From: Tenuifilum sp040752515
GTDB lineage: Bacteria; Bacteroidota; Bacteroidia; Bacteroidales; Tenuifilaceae
Direction of reading: 5' to 3'
Length of the DNA: 64,000 nucleotides
Assembly (NCBI GenBank): GCA_040752515.1
Contig: JBFMGQ010000006.1
Location: forward strand, 57,490 to 121,489
Shown here: positions 8,476 through 18,230 of the stretch, piece by piece
How the letters are laid out: every line of letters begins with the position of its first letter
How positions within the stretch are numbered: position 1 is the stretch's first letter
Notes under the pieces: model-generated
Told to the model about the DNA's origin: nothing
The model's input: the letters and a program-made list of their open reading frames with translations, nothing else
Database searches by the model: none
Made by a program: the position numbers and the translations under genes

Positions 8476-8976
8476 TTAAGGTTTGACAAGTAAATCATCT
8501 ATTGCATTTGTAATATCAGCTAGTTCAATTGGCCCTTCGAAGAAACGCTTTTGACTTTTTCTGTAAACAAAAGTTGCAGGCAATGCACCGCTCCAGGCAG
8601 GATTAACTTTGTTAATCCATTCATTTTGGTTGGGATCGTCGAGCAATACCACAGGCAAACGGTTAGTTCGGGATTTTACAAATGGTATTAAACTTTTTTC
8701 TAACTGGTTTGGGAAATCGAGGCTAACCATCAGGAATTTTACGTTTTTATCGGAATACATTCTTGCAGCCTCATCAAAGTAAGGGAACTCTTTTACACAG
8801 GGAGCACACCAGGTAGCCCAAAAGTTTATTACATATACCGTATCGGTATTTTTATTCAATAGGAGTTCCAGCTTGCTAAAATCAATTACTTCAATTTTGT
8901 CGTAATTTATCTTTCTGCCATAGTTGCAGCTGAGTAAAATAAGCGATGATAAAAAAATTAAAACCAATCGATGCAT
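8476..8976 (-). CDS. TlpA-family thioredoxin lipoprotein
   Basis: Membrane-anchored thiol-disulfide oxidoreductase of 166 residues. Lipobox LLSC puts the lipidated Cys at 17. The thioredoxin motif is WATWCAPCVKEF (Cys57, Cys60) with the cis-Pro segment ALPATFVYRK. Proteins of this kind keep periplasmic thiols reduced, for example in cytochrome c maturation, though no cytochrome genes are nearby. It begins at the ATG at 8974-8976 and is the first gene of a two-gene leftward unit with the exported peroxiredoxin-like protein. Confidence 0.88.
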   Translation of the reverse strand: MHRLVLIFLSSLILLSCNYGRKINYDKIEVIDFSKLELLLNKNTDTVYVINFWATWCAPCVKEFPYFDEAARMYSDKNVKFLMVSLDFPNQLEKSLIPFVKSRTNRLPVVLLDDPNQNEWINKVNPAWSGALPATFVYRKSQKRFFEGPIELADITNAIDDLLVKP

Positions 8977-9066
8977 AAGAAGTAATTTTCAGTATAAACA
9001 GTTTAATCTCATTTAGGTTCAAATAGTTTAAAGCTACCTCTTCATTGAACTTATTATATTGAGCAA

Positions 9067-9098
9067 TTTGGTAATCACCAATCAATGTAATAAATTTG
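9067..9098 (+). promoter_or_regulatory. Bacteroidota-type promoter for the oligopeptidase gene
   Basis: TTTG at 9067-9070, a 20-nt spacer and TAAATTTG at 9091-9098 fit the known Bacteroidota housekeeping consensus (TTTG, N19-21, TAnnTTTG) exactly. The start codon follows at 9123. Confidence 0.6.
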
Positions 9099-9122
9099 AT
9101 TACTTAAATTTTGACATAACTG

Positions 9123-11228
9123 ATGTTCCAACTCCTGAAAAATATTCTGTTCATTTCTGCTGTCATTTTGATTTCGGGCTGTTCGTTAATACCCCAACCA
9201 CCTGTTGCTGAGCAACACGACACGCTTCTGGTAATGTTTGGCGACACACGAATCGACCCTTACTACTGGCTACGCCAACGCGAATCGCAAAAAGTTACTG
9301 ACTACCTATTGGCGGAGAATGCCTATACCTACGCAATAATGGAGCCCACCCTAAGCCTGCAAGACCGATTAGTGGCTGAAATGCGTTCGCGTAAGCGAGG
9401 CGATGACGTTACGGTTCCCGTTTTTATGAATGGGTATTACTACTACATCCGATACGAGGAAGGCAAAGAGTATCCCCTAAACTGCAGGCGTAAGGGATCA
9501 ATGAATGCCCCCGAAGAAATCATTCTGGATGAGAATGAGGTTGCTGCTGGCCACCGCTACTGTCAGGTTGCCAGCATTGATATATCGCCCGATAACCATA
9601 TCATGGCATTTGGAGTTGACACATTGGGCAAGCGGCTCTTTACCATCTACTTCAAGGATTTAGCATCGGGACGAATTTTAGAACATAAAATTGAGAATAC
9701 CACCGGGGAGGTAGCCTGGACTAAAGATAGCCGTTTTGTTTTTTATGCCTATAAGGATAGTACACTTAGACCCTCGGCAATTTACCGCCACGATATACTT
9801 CAACCGTTCGACGACGTTCAGGTATTCAGGGAATCCGATAAAACTTTCCGAACGCATGTATTTACCACTAAATCGCACGATTTTGTAATAATCTCATCAT
9901 CTAACGGCAATTCAAGCGAATGCTGGTATCTGGATGCCCAAAGACCTCTCGATAAATTTAAGCTGATTGTGGGGCGTGATAAAAATTTTGAGTATAGTGT
10001 CGATCATTCCGGCAATTACTTTTACTTTTTGACCAACCTTAATGCCCCTAACTTCAGAGTGCTTAGGGCACCGGTTTCGAATCCGGTATTAAAAAACTGG
10101 AAAGAGGTTATAAAATCCGACTCCTCGGTTTTGATACTCACAATGGAGGCCTTTAAGAATTATTTGGTAACAACCGAACGACGCGATGCGCTTTTAAAGG
10201 TTAGAGTAATCGATTTGCAAAGCCAGGAGCAGCACTATATCGATTTTGGCGAAGAGGTTTACACCGCCTTACCATCAATAAATCCTGAGTTTAATACAGA
10301 TCTTTTTTATTACTACTACACCTCGTTTACCACCCCTGGATCCACTTGCGAGTATAACATGACTACACATAAAAAACGTTTACTCAAACAAAACGAAGTC
10401 CTTGGCGGTTTTGAACCCAAAAACTACGAGTCAAAAAGAATTTGGGCAACTGCAAACGATGGCACAAAAATCCCTATCTCGCTGGTTTACAGGAAAGGAA
10501 CTATACTTAATGCAAGTACACCTTTACTCTTGTATGGCTATGGCGCATACGGTTACTCCATAAACACAACCTTCGATCCTAATCTGATTTGTCTCTTGGA
10601 CAGAGGCGTAGTTTACGCTGTTGCACATGTACGTGGCGGCCAGGAAATGGGACGACATTGGTACAACCAAGGCAAACTGTTGAACAAGAAAAACTCTTTT
10701 GCCGATTTTATTGCATGCGCTGAAAAATTAATTGCCGAAGGCTATACCTCACCTTCAAAGCTAATTGCCCATGGCAGTAGTGCTGGCGGATTACTGGTAG
10801 GTGCAGCGGTAAACCTTCGCCCCGACCTATTCAAAGCGGTGGTAGCCGAGGTTCCCTTTGTTGATGTTCTCACATCGATGCTCGATTCAACCCAAGCACT
10901 AACCACTGTTGAGTACAACGAGTGGGGTAATCCAAACGATTCCACTTACTATTTCTACATGAAATCATACTCCCCTTACGACCAGGTAAAAAAACAATCC
11001 TACCCCAACATGCTTGTAACCTCAGGCTACAACGATAACCAGGTGCAGTTTTTTGAGCCGGTTAAGTGGGTGGCAAAGTTACGGGCTAACAATACCGGAA
11101 ATAGCCAAATACTACTTTGGGTTGATATGTCGCTTGGCCATAGCCAGTCATCGGGCAGGTACGTTCAGCTAAAGGATCAAGCCTTTATATACGCCTACAT
11201 GCTAAGCCAGTGGGGAATAAGCGAGTGA
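9123..11228 (+). CDS. Prolyl oligopeptidase family lipoprotein (S9A, oligopeptidase B-like)
   Basis: Secreted serine peptidase of 701 residues. Signal peptide MFQLLKNILFISAVILISGC has a lipobox with Cys20. Residues 30-430 form the seven-blade beta-propeller that filters substrates (DPYYWLRQRES, then WTKDSRFVFYAY). The alpha/beta-hydrolase domain follows, with PLLLYGYGAYG, DRGVVYAVAHVRGG and the nucleophile GSSAGG (Ser553). His673 in SLGHSQSSGR and an Asp in the NDNQVQFFEP region complete the triad. It probably cleaves short peptides after basic residues in the periplasm or at the cell surface. It is monocistronic with a consensus promoter and converges on a histidine kinase. Confidence 0.92.
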   Translation: MFQLLKNILFISAVILISGCSLIPQPPVAEQHDTLLVMFGDTRIDPYYWLRQRESQKVTDYLLAENAYTYAIMEPTLSLQDRLVAEMRSRKRGDDVTVPVFMNGYYYYIRYEEGKEYPLNCRRKGSMNAPEEIILDENEVAAGHRYCQVASIDISPDNHIMAFGVDTLGKRLFTIYFKDLASGRILEHKIENTTGEVAWTKDSRFVFYAYKDSTLRPSAIYRHDILQPFDDVQVFRESDKTFRTHVFTTKSHDFVIISSSNGNSSECWYLDAQRPLDKFKLIVGRDKNFEYSVDHSGNYFYFLTNLNAPNFRVLRAPVSNPVLKNWKEVIKSDSSVLILTMEAFKNYLVTTERRDALLKVRVIDLQSQEQHYIDFGEEVYTALPSINPEFNTDLFYYYYTSFTTPGSTCEYNMTTHKKRLLKQNEVLGGFEPKNYESKRIWATANDGTKIPISLVYRKGTILNASTPLLLYGYGAYGYSINTTFDPNLICLLDRGVVYAVAHVRGGQEMGRHWYNQGKLLNKKNSFADFIACAEKLIAEGYTSPSKLIAHGSSAGGLLVGAAVNLRPDLFKAVVAEVPFVDVLTSMLDSTQALTTVEYNEWGNPNDSTYYFYMKSYSPYDQVKKQSYPNMLVTSGYNDNQVQFFEPVKWVAKLRANNTGNSQILLWVDMSLGHSQSSGRYVQLKDQAFIYAYMLSQWGISE

Positions 11229-11329
11229 TCAAACATTCTAAGTTGAACTGTTTAACTCTAACGCTTTAGCAAAAGTTTTGTCTATACATCAATTCAACAG
11301 CAGGTAAAAAATTTGTGGACTAATGATTG

Positions 11330-11483
11330 ATTCGGTTTAATCCCAACTTGAAAAATTAATGGACGAATTGACTAATAAGATCTAATCATTCCGAACGTTC
11401 GGAATTAAAAATTTTGATAAGCGGGATTACATCGATAAGGCAAAAGATACAAGTTGTTTAAATATTTTTGAGCTACTATTGAC
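11330..11483. repeat. Palindromic intergenic repeat, copy B (full length, inverted relative to copy A)
   Basis: On the minus strand it aligns along its whole length with 6959-7115. The core is a perfect 18-bp palindrome, ATTCCGAACGTTCGGAAT, at 11388-11405. It fills the gap between the oligopeptidase gene and the convergent kinase and ends about 9 nt from the kinase stop codon. Confidence 0.75.
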
Positions 11484-11491
11484 CTACGCGG

Positions 11492-13510
11492 TTAATTTGA
11501 TTTTCCATCAATAGGAACTGTAAAGTAAAAGGTTGACCCCAAGCCGGGTTCACTCTCCAGCCAAATTCTACCACCAAGTCTTTCAACATAGGCCTTGGCA
11601 ATGGATAAACCTAAACCTGCTCCATCAACCGGATTTGTGAGTTCCATATTTCCTCTGACAAAACGTTCGAAAATTGCTTGCTGTTTATTTCGTGGAATTC
11701 CAATGCCTGTGTCGCGCACCGTAAACTCTAATGATCCGTTCAACAGCTCACACCCAATTTCAATTTGTCCCCTATTGGTATATTTTAGGGAATTTTTTAC
11801 AAGGTTAAACAGCACGTCCTGAACTAAGTACGGATCGGTATTAACCTCTGCTATTTGTTCAGGAATACTAATTTTTCTCAATATTTTCAATCCCTTTTTA
11901 TTCGCTTCAGGGGTAAAAAAGTCAGCTACATAATTTATAAGCTTATGAATATTGGTTGGTTTTAGTTTTACCTCCACTTGTCCGGTTTCAATTCTCGCCA
12001 TATCGATAAGGCCTGTAAGAAGCTCATCGAGCCTCTCGCTACTTTTCTCAATAATATCAAGATATTTTTCAAAATCCTCCTTGGCTAAATTGGGATTTCT
12101 CATTAGCTCAACAAATCCCATTATGCCGTTTAGGGGAGTTCGAATTTCGTGGCTCATATTGGCAAGAAAAGCCGACTTCAACTTATCGCTCTCCTCCGCC
12201 TTTTCTTTAGCCTCAAGCAATTGCTTTTCCCATTTCTTTTGCTCAGTTATATCACGTGCCACCGCAATAACACACTTCTTACCAAAGTAGTAACCGGGAG
12301 TTAAGCTAACCACTTTAGGGAAATAGGTGCCATCGTAACGTATTCCCCAAAATTCGAAAAATTGGGGCTCGCCACTGAATGCCTTTTTAATGCATTGAGC
12401 TACGTGTTCCAGATTATTATATCCGGGCGCTGAGAGAAATTCAGGTGTTTTACCTATGAAATACTCGCGAGGGTAGCCATAAATTCTAGTTGCCGTATCG
12501 TTTACATCTAAAAATACACCATTTTCATCCTGAATGTAAACCGCCTCCGAAATGCTGTTTAAAATGCCTTTATAGGTTTGCTCTGAAAGTTTTAGTTTTT
12601 CTTCCATCTCCTTTTTTTCAGTGATATCGCGTGCCGTTCCAACCACACCGATTAATTTTCCTTCATGACTGAAAAGTGGAGCTTTGTGAACATCAAGGAA
12701 CATGAATTTTCCCTTAACATTGCCATACTCATCAAAACGCATTGGGCGTAACTCCCTAAGGGTTACCTCATCGGAATCCATACATAGTTCGCCAAATGTG
12801 TGCCAGTTGGGATCTTCAGGATGGCGTTCCCTCTCGCGAAGAGCAAAAAATAAATCAGTTTTTCCAATGGGTTCATCGGTATCAGTAGCGTTAAGTAGGT
12901 CGTTACATATTGCCTTATTGGCAAAAATATAGCGCTTTTCGGTATCCTTTGCCCAAATCATATCTGGGGTTGTGTCGGCAAGCAATCGGAGTAGGTTGTA
13001 AAGCTCCTGATATCGCGTTTCACTTTCCTTTAGGGCAATTTCATAGGTTTTTCGTTGGGTAATATTTCGTACTACTGCCAAAGCTTTATCATTACCGTAT
13101 TTTACAAGCCTGCTTTCAAAAAACATTGTTTTACCATCAATAGCTAAATCGTAGTCGTAAACCTGCATCTTTCCGGTTTCAAATAGGAGTTTAATTTTTT
13201 CATGGGTTAGATTTGCCACATCATCAGGCAATACCTCATCAACCAGTTTCCCAATAAAAATATTAGGTGGTGCATACATTTCGTTTGGGCCACCACTATA
13301 GTCAATAAAGTAGCCTTGCTGATCAAATACAAACATCAAATCGGGATTTGCCGATAGTAGTGCGTTATTGCGAGTTTCGCTTTCGCGCAATTTTTTCTCG
13401 GTATCGTTTTTTATCTCATATAGTCCTTGACAAAAAGCCTCTAACTCTTTATACTTTGCCCTTAATTCGTCTAATTCTTTAATTAGCGCTTTAATATCAA
13501 TTTCTCCCAT
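11492..13510 (-). CDS. PAS-domain sensor histidine kinase (no receiver)
   Basis: Cytoplasmic sensor kinase of 672 residues with no membrane segment. An N-terminal coiled coil (KELDELRAKYKELEAF) leads into three PAS domains at roughly residues 45-165, 180-305 and 310-425, linked by typical PAC ends (VVGTARDITEKKEMEEKLK, AVARDITEQKKWEKQL). HisKA follows with FLANMSHEIRTPLNG (phosphoacceptor His454), then the ATPase domain with LVKNSLKYT, DTGIGIP and GAGLGLSIA. All catalytic motifs are intact. I start at ATG 13510, because the TTG at 13561 lies within the predicted promoter. No response regulator is adjacent, so the partner is unknown. Confidence 0.92.
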   Translation of the reverse strand: MGEIDIKALIKELDELRAKYKELEAFCQGLYEIKNDTEKKLRESETRNNALLSANPDLMFVFDQQGYFIDYSGGPNEMYAPPNIFIGKLVDEVLPDDVANLTHEKIKLLFETGKMQVYDYDLAIDGKTMFFESRLVKYGNDKALAVVRNITQRKTYEIALKESETRYQELYNLLRLLADTTPDMIWAKDTEKRYIFANKAICNDLLNATDTDEPIGKTDLFFALRERERHPEDPNWHTFGELCMDSDEVTLRELRPMRFDEYGNVKGKFMFLDVHKAPLFSHEGKLIGVVGTARDITEKKEMEEKLKLSEQTYKGILNSISEAVYIQDENGVFLDVNDTATRIYGYPREYFIGKTPEFLSAPGYNNLEHVAQCIKKAFSGEPQFFEFWGIRYDGTYFPKVVSLTPGYYFGKKCVIAVARDITEQKKWEKQLLEAKEKAEESDKLKSAFLANMSHEIRTPLNGIMGFVELMRNPNLAKEDFEKYLDIIEKSSERLDELLTGLIDMARIETGQVEVKLKPTNIHKLINYVADFFTPEANKKGLKILRKISIPEQIAEVNTDPYLVQDVLFNLVKNSLKYTNRGQIEIGCELLNGSLEFTVRDTGIGIPRNKQQAIFERFVRGNMELTNPVDGAGLGLSIAKAYVERLGGRIWLESEPGLGSTFYFTVPIDGKSN

Positions 13511-13531
13511 AGTAAGGTAAATTTTTTTATT

Positions 13532-13562
13532 CAAGATATTTAAAATTAGTTTACAAATCAAA
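13532..13562 (-). promoter_or_regulatory. Bacteroidota-type promoter for the PAS kinase
   Basis: Reading leftward, TTTG (complement of 13559-13562), a 20-nt spacer and TATCTTG (complement of 13532-13538) fit the consensus apart from one missing T. The ATG at 13510 lies 22 nt downstream, which favours that start over the upstream TTG. Confidence 0.5.
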
Positions 13563-13814
13563 TTTTGGTTAATTTTTTAAATATTTGATATTGAATTTTA
13601 TCGTGATGCTTGGGCATTAGGAAATCTTACTACTGATTCTAGTAAAATCCTCATTAACTCTTGTTAAAATTTTTCTCCGCTTGCTTTTTCCTAATTCATC
13701 CATTCTTCAGTTCATGGCTATTATACGGTTAAAGGCTTTTGGTAACAACAGGTAACCATTTTTGGTTGTTTTGCAAAAAATAACAAACCCAAAGAGGCAT
13801 ATTGGCCTGACTCA

Positions 13815-13844
13815 ATTGTAGGTATGCTATTTTTTTGTAACTTG
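13815..13844 (+). promoter_or_regulatory. Possible Bacteroidota-type promoter for guaB
   Basis: ATTG at 13815-13818, a 19-nt spacer and TAACTTG at 13838-13844 approximate the TTTG/TAnnTTTG consensus. The guaB ATG is at 13875. Confidence 0.4.
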
Positions 13845-13874
13845 CCGCATTTTTAAACAGTAAACCATATAACC

Positions 13875-15356
13875 ATGTCGTTCTTGAATGATAAAGTAGT
13901 AGCCGAAGGTTTAACCTTCGATGATGTGCTGTTAGTTCCGGCATATTCCGAGGTATTACCACGCAATGTTGATCTAACATCGCGGTTTACCCGCAACATA
14001 ACTATTAAAGCTCCAATTGTTTCAGCAGCCATGGATACGGTGACTGAATCGGCCTTGGCCATTGCCATTGCCCGCGAGGGGGGAATTGGGGTTATCCATA
14101 AAAACATGTCGATTGAGGCACAAGCCCGTCAGGTTCGAGAGGTTAAACGCGCCGAAAACGGCATGATCTATGAACCTGTTACCATTCACCCCGATGCTAC
14201 CGTTGGCGATGCCCTTGCCATGATGAAGGAGTACCGTATTGGTGGCATTCCGGTGGTTAACAGCGAGAATACGCTTATTGGCATTGTTACCAACAGGGAT
14301 CTCCGTTTTCAGGAAAATATGCGCACCCCCATTAAGGATGTAATGACCTCCAAGGGTATTATAACCACCAGCCAATCCATCGATCTTGAAAAGGCAACTG
14401 AGATACTGAAGCAGCATAAAATTGAAAAGTTGCCAGTTGTCGACGAGAACAACAAGCTAATTGGTTTACTCACCTACAAGGATATCACCAAGGTTAAGGA
14501 TAATCCCAATGCCAGTAAAGACGTAAAGGGTCGATTAAGGGTTGCTGCTGGCGTTGGAGTTACCGCCGATACAATTACCCGTGTAAAAGCGCTCTACGAG
14601 GCCGATGTTGATGCCATTGTTATAGATACCGCGCACGGTCACAGTAAAGGCGTGATTGAAATGCTAAAGCTAGTTAAAAAGGAATTCCCAAAACTTGAAG
14701 TAATTGTGGGAAATATAGCCACAGCCGATGCTGCTAAAATGCTTGTTGATGCCGGTGCCGATGCCGTTAAGGTGGGGATTGGCCCGGGTTCCATTTGCAC
14801 TACCCGTGTAGTTGCCGGTGTAGGTGTACCCCAACTCAACGCCATATGGGACGTCGCAAATGCTATCAAAGACACAGGCGTTCCGGTAATTGCCGATGGT
14901 GGAATTCGTTACTCTGGCGATATAGTAAAAGCACTGGCTGCCGGTGCCGATACCATCATGGCTGGCTCGCTATTTGCCGGTGTTGAAGAGTCGCCCGGCG
15001 AAACCATAATCTACAACGGCCGAAAGTTCAAGTCGTACAGGGGAATGGGCTCACTCGATGCCATGCAACAGGGTTCTAAGGATCGCTACTTCCAGGACGT
15101 GGAGGATGATATCAAGAAACTTGTACCTGAAGGCATTGTGGCTCGAGTACCCTATAAAGGAACCCTTTCCGAAGTATTTTACCAACTTATTGGAGGACTT
15201 CGTGCCGGAATGGGATACTGCGGTGCCCCCAACCTCGAAGCACTTAAAAAGGCTAAATTTGTGAGGATTACCCATGCAGGAATTATTGAGAGCCATCCCC
15301 ACGATGTGGCAATAACCCGCGAGGCTCCTAACTATAGCCGCGATACCAACTATTAA
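13875..15356 (+). CDS. guaB: Inosine-5'-monophosphate dehydrogenase
   Basis: Cytosolic enzyme of 493 residues that oxidises IMP to XMP with NAD+, the committed step of GMP synthesis. N-terminal TIM-barrel residues 8-90 (GLTFDDVLLVP, SAAMDTVTE) are followed by two CBS domains at about 95-205 (IGGIPVVN, KLPVVDENNKLIGLLT) that bind adenine or guanine nucleotides. The barrel then resumes with the catalytic loop GPGSICTTR (Cys308) and the flap YRGMGS. The length equals the usual bacterial form. It heads a rightward run of envelope genes, 43 nt before the next, but may have separate transcripts. Confidence 0.98.
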   Translation: MSFLNDKVVAEGLTFDDVLLVPAYSEVLPRNVDLTSRFTRNITIKAPIVSAAMDTVTESALAIAIAREGGIGVIHKNMSIEAQARQVREVKRAENGMIYEPVTIHPDATVGDALAMMKEYRIGGIPVVNSENTLIGIVTNRDLRFQENMRTPIKDVMTSKGIITTSQSIDLEKATEILKQHKIEKLPVVDENNKLIGLLTYKDITKVKDNPNASKDVKGRLRVAAGVGVTADTITRVKALYEADVDAIVIDTAHGHSKGVIEMLKLVKKEFPKLEVIVGNIATADAAKMLVDAGADAVKVGIGPGSICTTRVVAGVGVPQLNAIWDVANAIKDTGVPVIADGGIRYSGDIVKALAAGADTIMAGSLFAGVEESPGETIIYNGRKFKSYRGMGSLDAMQQGSKDRYFQDVEDDIKKLVPEGIVARVPYKGTLSEVFYQLIGGLRAGMGYCGAPNLEALKKAKFVRITHAGIIESHPHDVAITREAPNYSRDTNY

Positions 15357-15399
15357 CATCAAAAGTAGTTAGTAAATGTAACCCTAAAATCACAAACCG

Positions 15400-17367
15400 A
15401 TGAAAACGGCATTACGTGTAGCTATTTTAACAGCAGGGGTTTTTATAAATGTTACCACTTTTGCTCAACAGCAAAACACTGATATTCTACTAACCATAAA
15501 CAACACCCCTGTTACAGCTGATGAGTTTACATCGCTTTACTTGAAAAATACAAAGGCAACAGGTACCAAAATAGAAAAATCGACTTTAGATGAATACCTT
15601 AACCTTTTTATTAACTTCAAGCTAAAAGTTCAAGCCGCACGCGATGCAGGTATCGATACCCTGACATCGTTCAGGAATGAGTATAATGGCTATGTTGATC
15701 AGCTTGCACAATCGTACCTTATCGACCAGGAAACCCTCGATTCGCTTACACGCGAGGCATACCAGCGCATGAAGGAAGAGGTTAGTGCCAGTCATATCCT
15801 CATCAGCATGCCTGAAACAGCAATGGGTGCCGATACATTAAAGTACTACCAGAAAGCCCTGGAGGCTCGAACCAAAGTTCTTAAGGGCGAACCCTTTGGC
15901 AAGGTTGCCATAACCACCAGCAACGATCCCTCGGTTAGCCGAAACAACGGCTACCTTGGTTGGTTCTCGGCTTTTCAAATGGTTTACCCATTTGAAACCG
16001 CCGCCTACTCTACGCCTATCGATTCGGTTTCGATGCCCGTTCGCACTCGCTTTGGTTACCACATCATTAAGGTGCATGGTCGCCGCCCAGCCAAAGGGCA
16101 GATTAAGGTTGCCCATATTATGGTTAGGGTTCAACCTAACGCTTCGCCACAGGAAATGGAAAATGCTCGCCTTAAAATTGTTGACATTCATAACCGGTTG
16201 CTAAATGGCGAAAACTTCTCGGAACTAGCCAAAAAGGAATCGCAGGATAACAGCACTGCACCCAATGGTGGTGAGCTGCCATGGATTCGGTCTGGCCAAA
16301 TAATACCCGAATTCGAGGAGGTTGCCTTTGCCCTGAATAATATCGGCGATATATCTAAACCCTTTCAAACCTCGTTTGGATGGCACGTGGTTAAGCTACT
16401 TGACCGAAAACTCCCTGGAGAGTTTGAGGAAATGCTGCCCGAAATAAAAAACCTAATGGGACGCGATAGCAGAATTCTAAACGTGCGCGTTGCCTTTGTA
16501 AACAAATTGAAAAAGGAATATGGTGTAAAAGAGTTCCCTGCTGATGCCCAAAAAAATCTTTCATTGCTTCTCGATTCCTCAATCTTTAAAGGCGAATGGA
16601 AAGTGCCTACCCCAAAATCGAATCCAACTCTGCTGGTGGTAAAAGGAATGAATTACCAGCTTTCCGATCTACTAAATTATATCAACCAAAACCAGCAAAA
16701 AAGCCGAAATCAAAGCTTACAATCGTTCATAAATTTCATTTATGCCGATTGGGTAAATCAAACATTGATTAATCTCGAAAAATCACTTTTACCGCAAAAG
16801 TATCCTGAATTTAAACAGCTTGCCTACGAATACTTTGAGGGCATGCTACTTTTTGAAATCTCAAACCGTGAGATTTGGACTAAGGCTTCCGATAGCACTG
16901 CTCTAAATACATACTTTGAACGCAACCGCAATAAATATGTTTGGGGCGAAAAGATATACTTTACCGTTTATCAAACCCCTAATCAAAAGGTTGGCCAAGC
17001 ATTGGCAAAAGCCCTAAAAAAGACACCTAATATCGATCCCGAAGAACTTGTAAAAAAATGGAATAAGAAAACACAAACGGTTACATTCAGCAAGCAAGTT
17101 GGTTTCCCCGATAATCCCACAATTTCAGGCTACAATAAATGGGATTCCGGAATCAAAATCACGAATGATGCCGATAAAGTGGTTGTTGTACATATTGATA
17201 AAACAACTACCAGCGAACCTAAAGAGCTAAACGATTGCAGGGCTGAGGTTATTTCGGACTTCCAAAACTACCTCGAAGAATCATGGATTCAACAGCTAAA
17301 AGCCCAGTACAAGATTGAACTCAACACAAACTCTTACAATAAACTGCTTGAAAATCTAACCAACTAA
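15400..17367 (+). CDS. Periplasmic peptidyl-prolyl isomerase with two parvulin domains (PpiD/SurA-like)
   Basis: Exported protein of 655 residues with signal peptide MKTALRVAILTAGVFINVTTFA. A helical chaperone region (to about residue 125) precedes two PpiC/rotamase domains at about 125-230 (VSASHILISM, GYLGWFSAFQMVYPFE, GYHIIKVHGRR) and 232-335 (KVAHIMVRV, NGGELPWIRSGQIIPEFEE, GWHVVKLLDRK). A further helical region of some 300 residues has no recognised domain. It is likely a chaperone for outer-membrane protein precursors in the periplasm. It is the first of four same-strand genes with short gaps (15, 8 and 9 nt), so an operon is likely. Confidence 0.9.
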   Translation: MKTALRVAILTAGVFINVTTFAQQQNTDILLTINNTPVTADEFTSLYLKNTKATGTKIEKSTLDEYLNLFINFKLKVQAARDAGIDTLTSFRNEYNGYVDQLAQSYLIDQETLDSLTREAYQRMKEEVSASHILISMPETAMGADTLKYYQKALEARTKVLKGEPFGKVAITTSNDPSVSRNNGYLGWFSAFQMVYPFETAAYSTPIDSVSMPVRTRFGYHIIKVHGRRPAKGQIKVAHIMVRVQPNASPQEMENARLKIVDIHNRLLNGENFSELAKKESQDNSTAPNGGELPWIRSGQIIPEFEEVAFALNNIGDISKPFQTSFGWHVVKLLDRKLPGEFEEMLPEIKNLMGRDSRILNVRVAFVNKLKKEYGVKEFPADAQKNLSLLLDSSIFKGEWKVPTPKSNPTLLVVKGMNYQLSDLLNYINQNQQKSRNQSLQSFINFIYADWVNQTLINLEKSLLPQKYPEFKQLAYEYFEGMLLFEISNREIWTKASDSTALNTYFERNRNKYVWGEKIYFTVYQTPNQKVGQALAKALKKTPNIDPEELVKKWNKKTQTVTFSKQVGFPDNPTISGYNKWDSGIKITNDADKVVVVHIDKTTTSEPKELNDCRAEVISDFQNYLEESWIQQLKAQYKIELNTNSYNKLLENLTN

Positions 17368-17382
17368 ACTAAGAAGCAATAA

Positions 17383-18222
17383 ATGAACAGACTAGTATTT
17401 TCGCTGATAATTATTACGGGACTACTTGCAGCGTGCCACAACTCCAGAGAGAGCCGGCCTGTGGCAAGGGTGTACGATAAATACCTCTACGAAAGCGACC
17501 TTCAAAATATTTTCCTTACTAATGTTAACCCTGAGGATAGCATACTAATTGCTAAGGCTTACATTGAGAAATGGATACAAACACAACTACTGCTTAAGCA
17601 AGCCGAAAATAACCTTAGCGATAAAGAGAAAAATGTAGCCCGCCAGCTGGAAGATTACAGAGCATCGCTCCTAATCCACAAGTATGAACAGGAGTATGTA
17701 AACCAAAAACTCGATACTCTGGTTAAGGATTCCGAAATTGAGCAGTACTACTATGCTAATAAAGATAATTTTGTTCTCTCGGAACCAATAGTAAAAGCCC
17801 TTTTCATCAAACTACGCAAGGAAGCCCCTCAAACCCCAAAGATTCGGGAGATCTACCGTTCTAAACGCCAGGACGACATTCAACTCCTCGATAATCTGGC
17901 CTACCAGGCTGCCATTTACTACGATTTTTTTAACGATAAGTGGATACCCTTTTCGGTTATCACCCGACAACTGCCCTACTCCATCGATGATATAAAGCAG
18001 GCCTTTACAAGGCAGTACATTGAGATGGAAGACGGTAGTTTTATATACCTGGTATCGTTGCGCGAGGTCAAAGAACAAGGCGAAACAGCGCCACTCTCTT
18101 ACATCACTAACGAAATTAAACAACTTATTATAAACTCGCGCAAGCAAAACTTAATTGACCAACTTGAACGTAACTTGCTGATTAAAGCTAAGGATGATCG
18201 TAATTTTGAAATATACAAATAG
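17383..18222 (+). CDS. SurA-N-like lipoprotein without a parvulin domain
   Basis: Lipoprotein of 279 residues, lipobox LLAAC with Cys18. Residues 25-110 resemble the SurA/PpiD N-terminal chaperone module (VARVYDKYLYESDLQ, AYIEKWIQTQLLLKQAENNL). The rest (VKDSEIEQYYYANKDNFVLSEPIVKALFIKL) follows the usual link to a rotamase domain. The parvulin signature itself (HILx, GGxLG, GxH) cannot be found, so it is probably a non-catalytic chaperone. It sits between two catalytic parvulins with gaps of 15 and 8 nt, which suggests a shared role in outer-membrane protein folding. That function is inferred from context. Confidence 0.8.
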   Translation: MNRLVFSLIIITGLLAACHNSRESRPVARVYDKYLYESDLQNIFLTNVNPEDSILIAKAYIEKWIQTQLLLKQAENNLSDKEKNVARQLEDYRASLLIHKYEQEYVNQKLDTLVKDSEIEQYYYANKDNFVLSEPIVKALFIKLRKEAPQTPKIREIYRSKRQDDIQLLDNLAYQAAIYYDFFNDKWIPFSVITRQLPYSIDDIKQAFTRQYIEMEDGSFIYLVSLREVKEQGETAPLSYITNEIKQLIINSRKQNLIDQLERNLLIKAKDDRNFEIYK

Positions 18223-18230
18223 TAAAAACC

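Larger units (their letters stand above)
13511..13874. other. Intergenic region between divergent kinase and guaB (no gene seen)
   Basis: This 364-nt AT-rich gap holds the two predicted promoters listed separately, one on each strand. Near 13740-13790 there is a weak inverted repeat around TTTGGTAACAACAGGTAACC and AACCATTTTTGGTTGTT. I see no ORF with coding character and no tRNA. Confidence 0.6.

Noticed and set aside
10070..10090. tRNA-like string GGTTTCGAATCC
   Set aside because: It lies in the oligopeptidase reading frame and has no surrounding cloverleaf.
13511..13561. TTG start at 13561 for the PAS kinase
   Set aside because: The added residues overlap the predicted promoter and have no match to PAS kinases.
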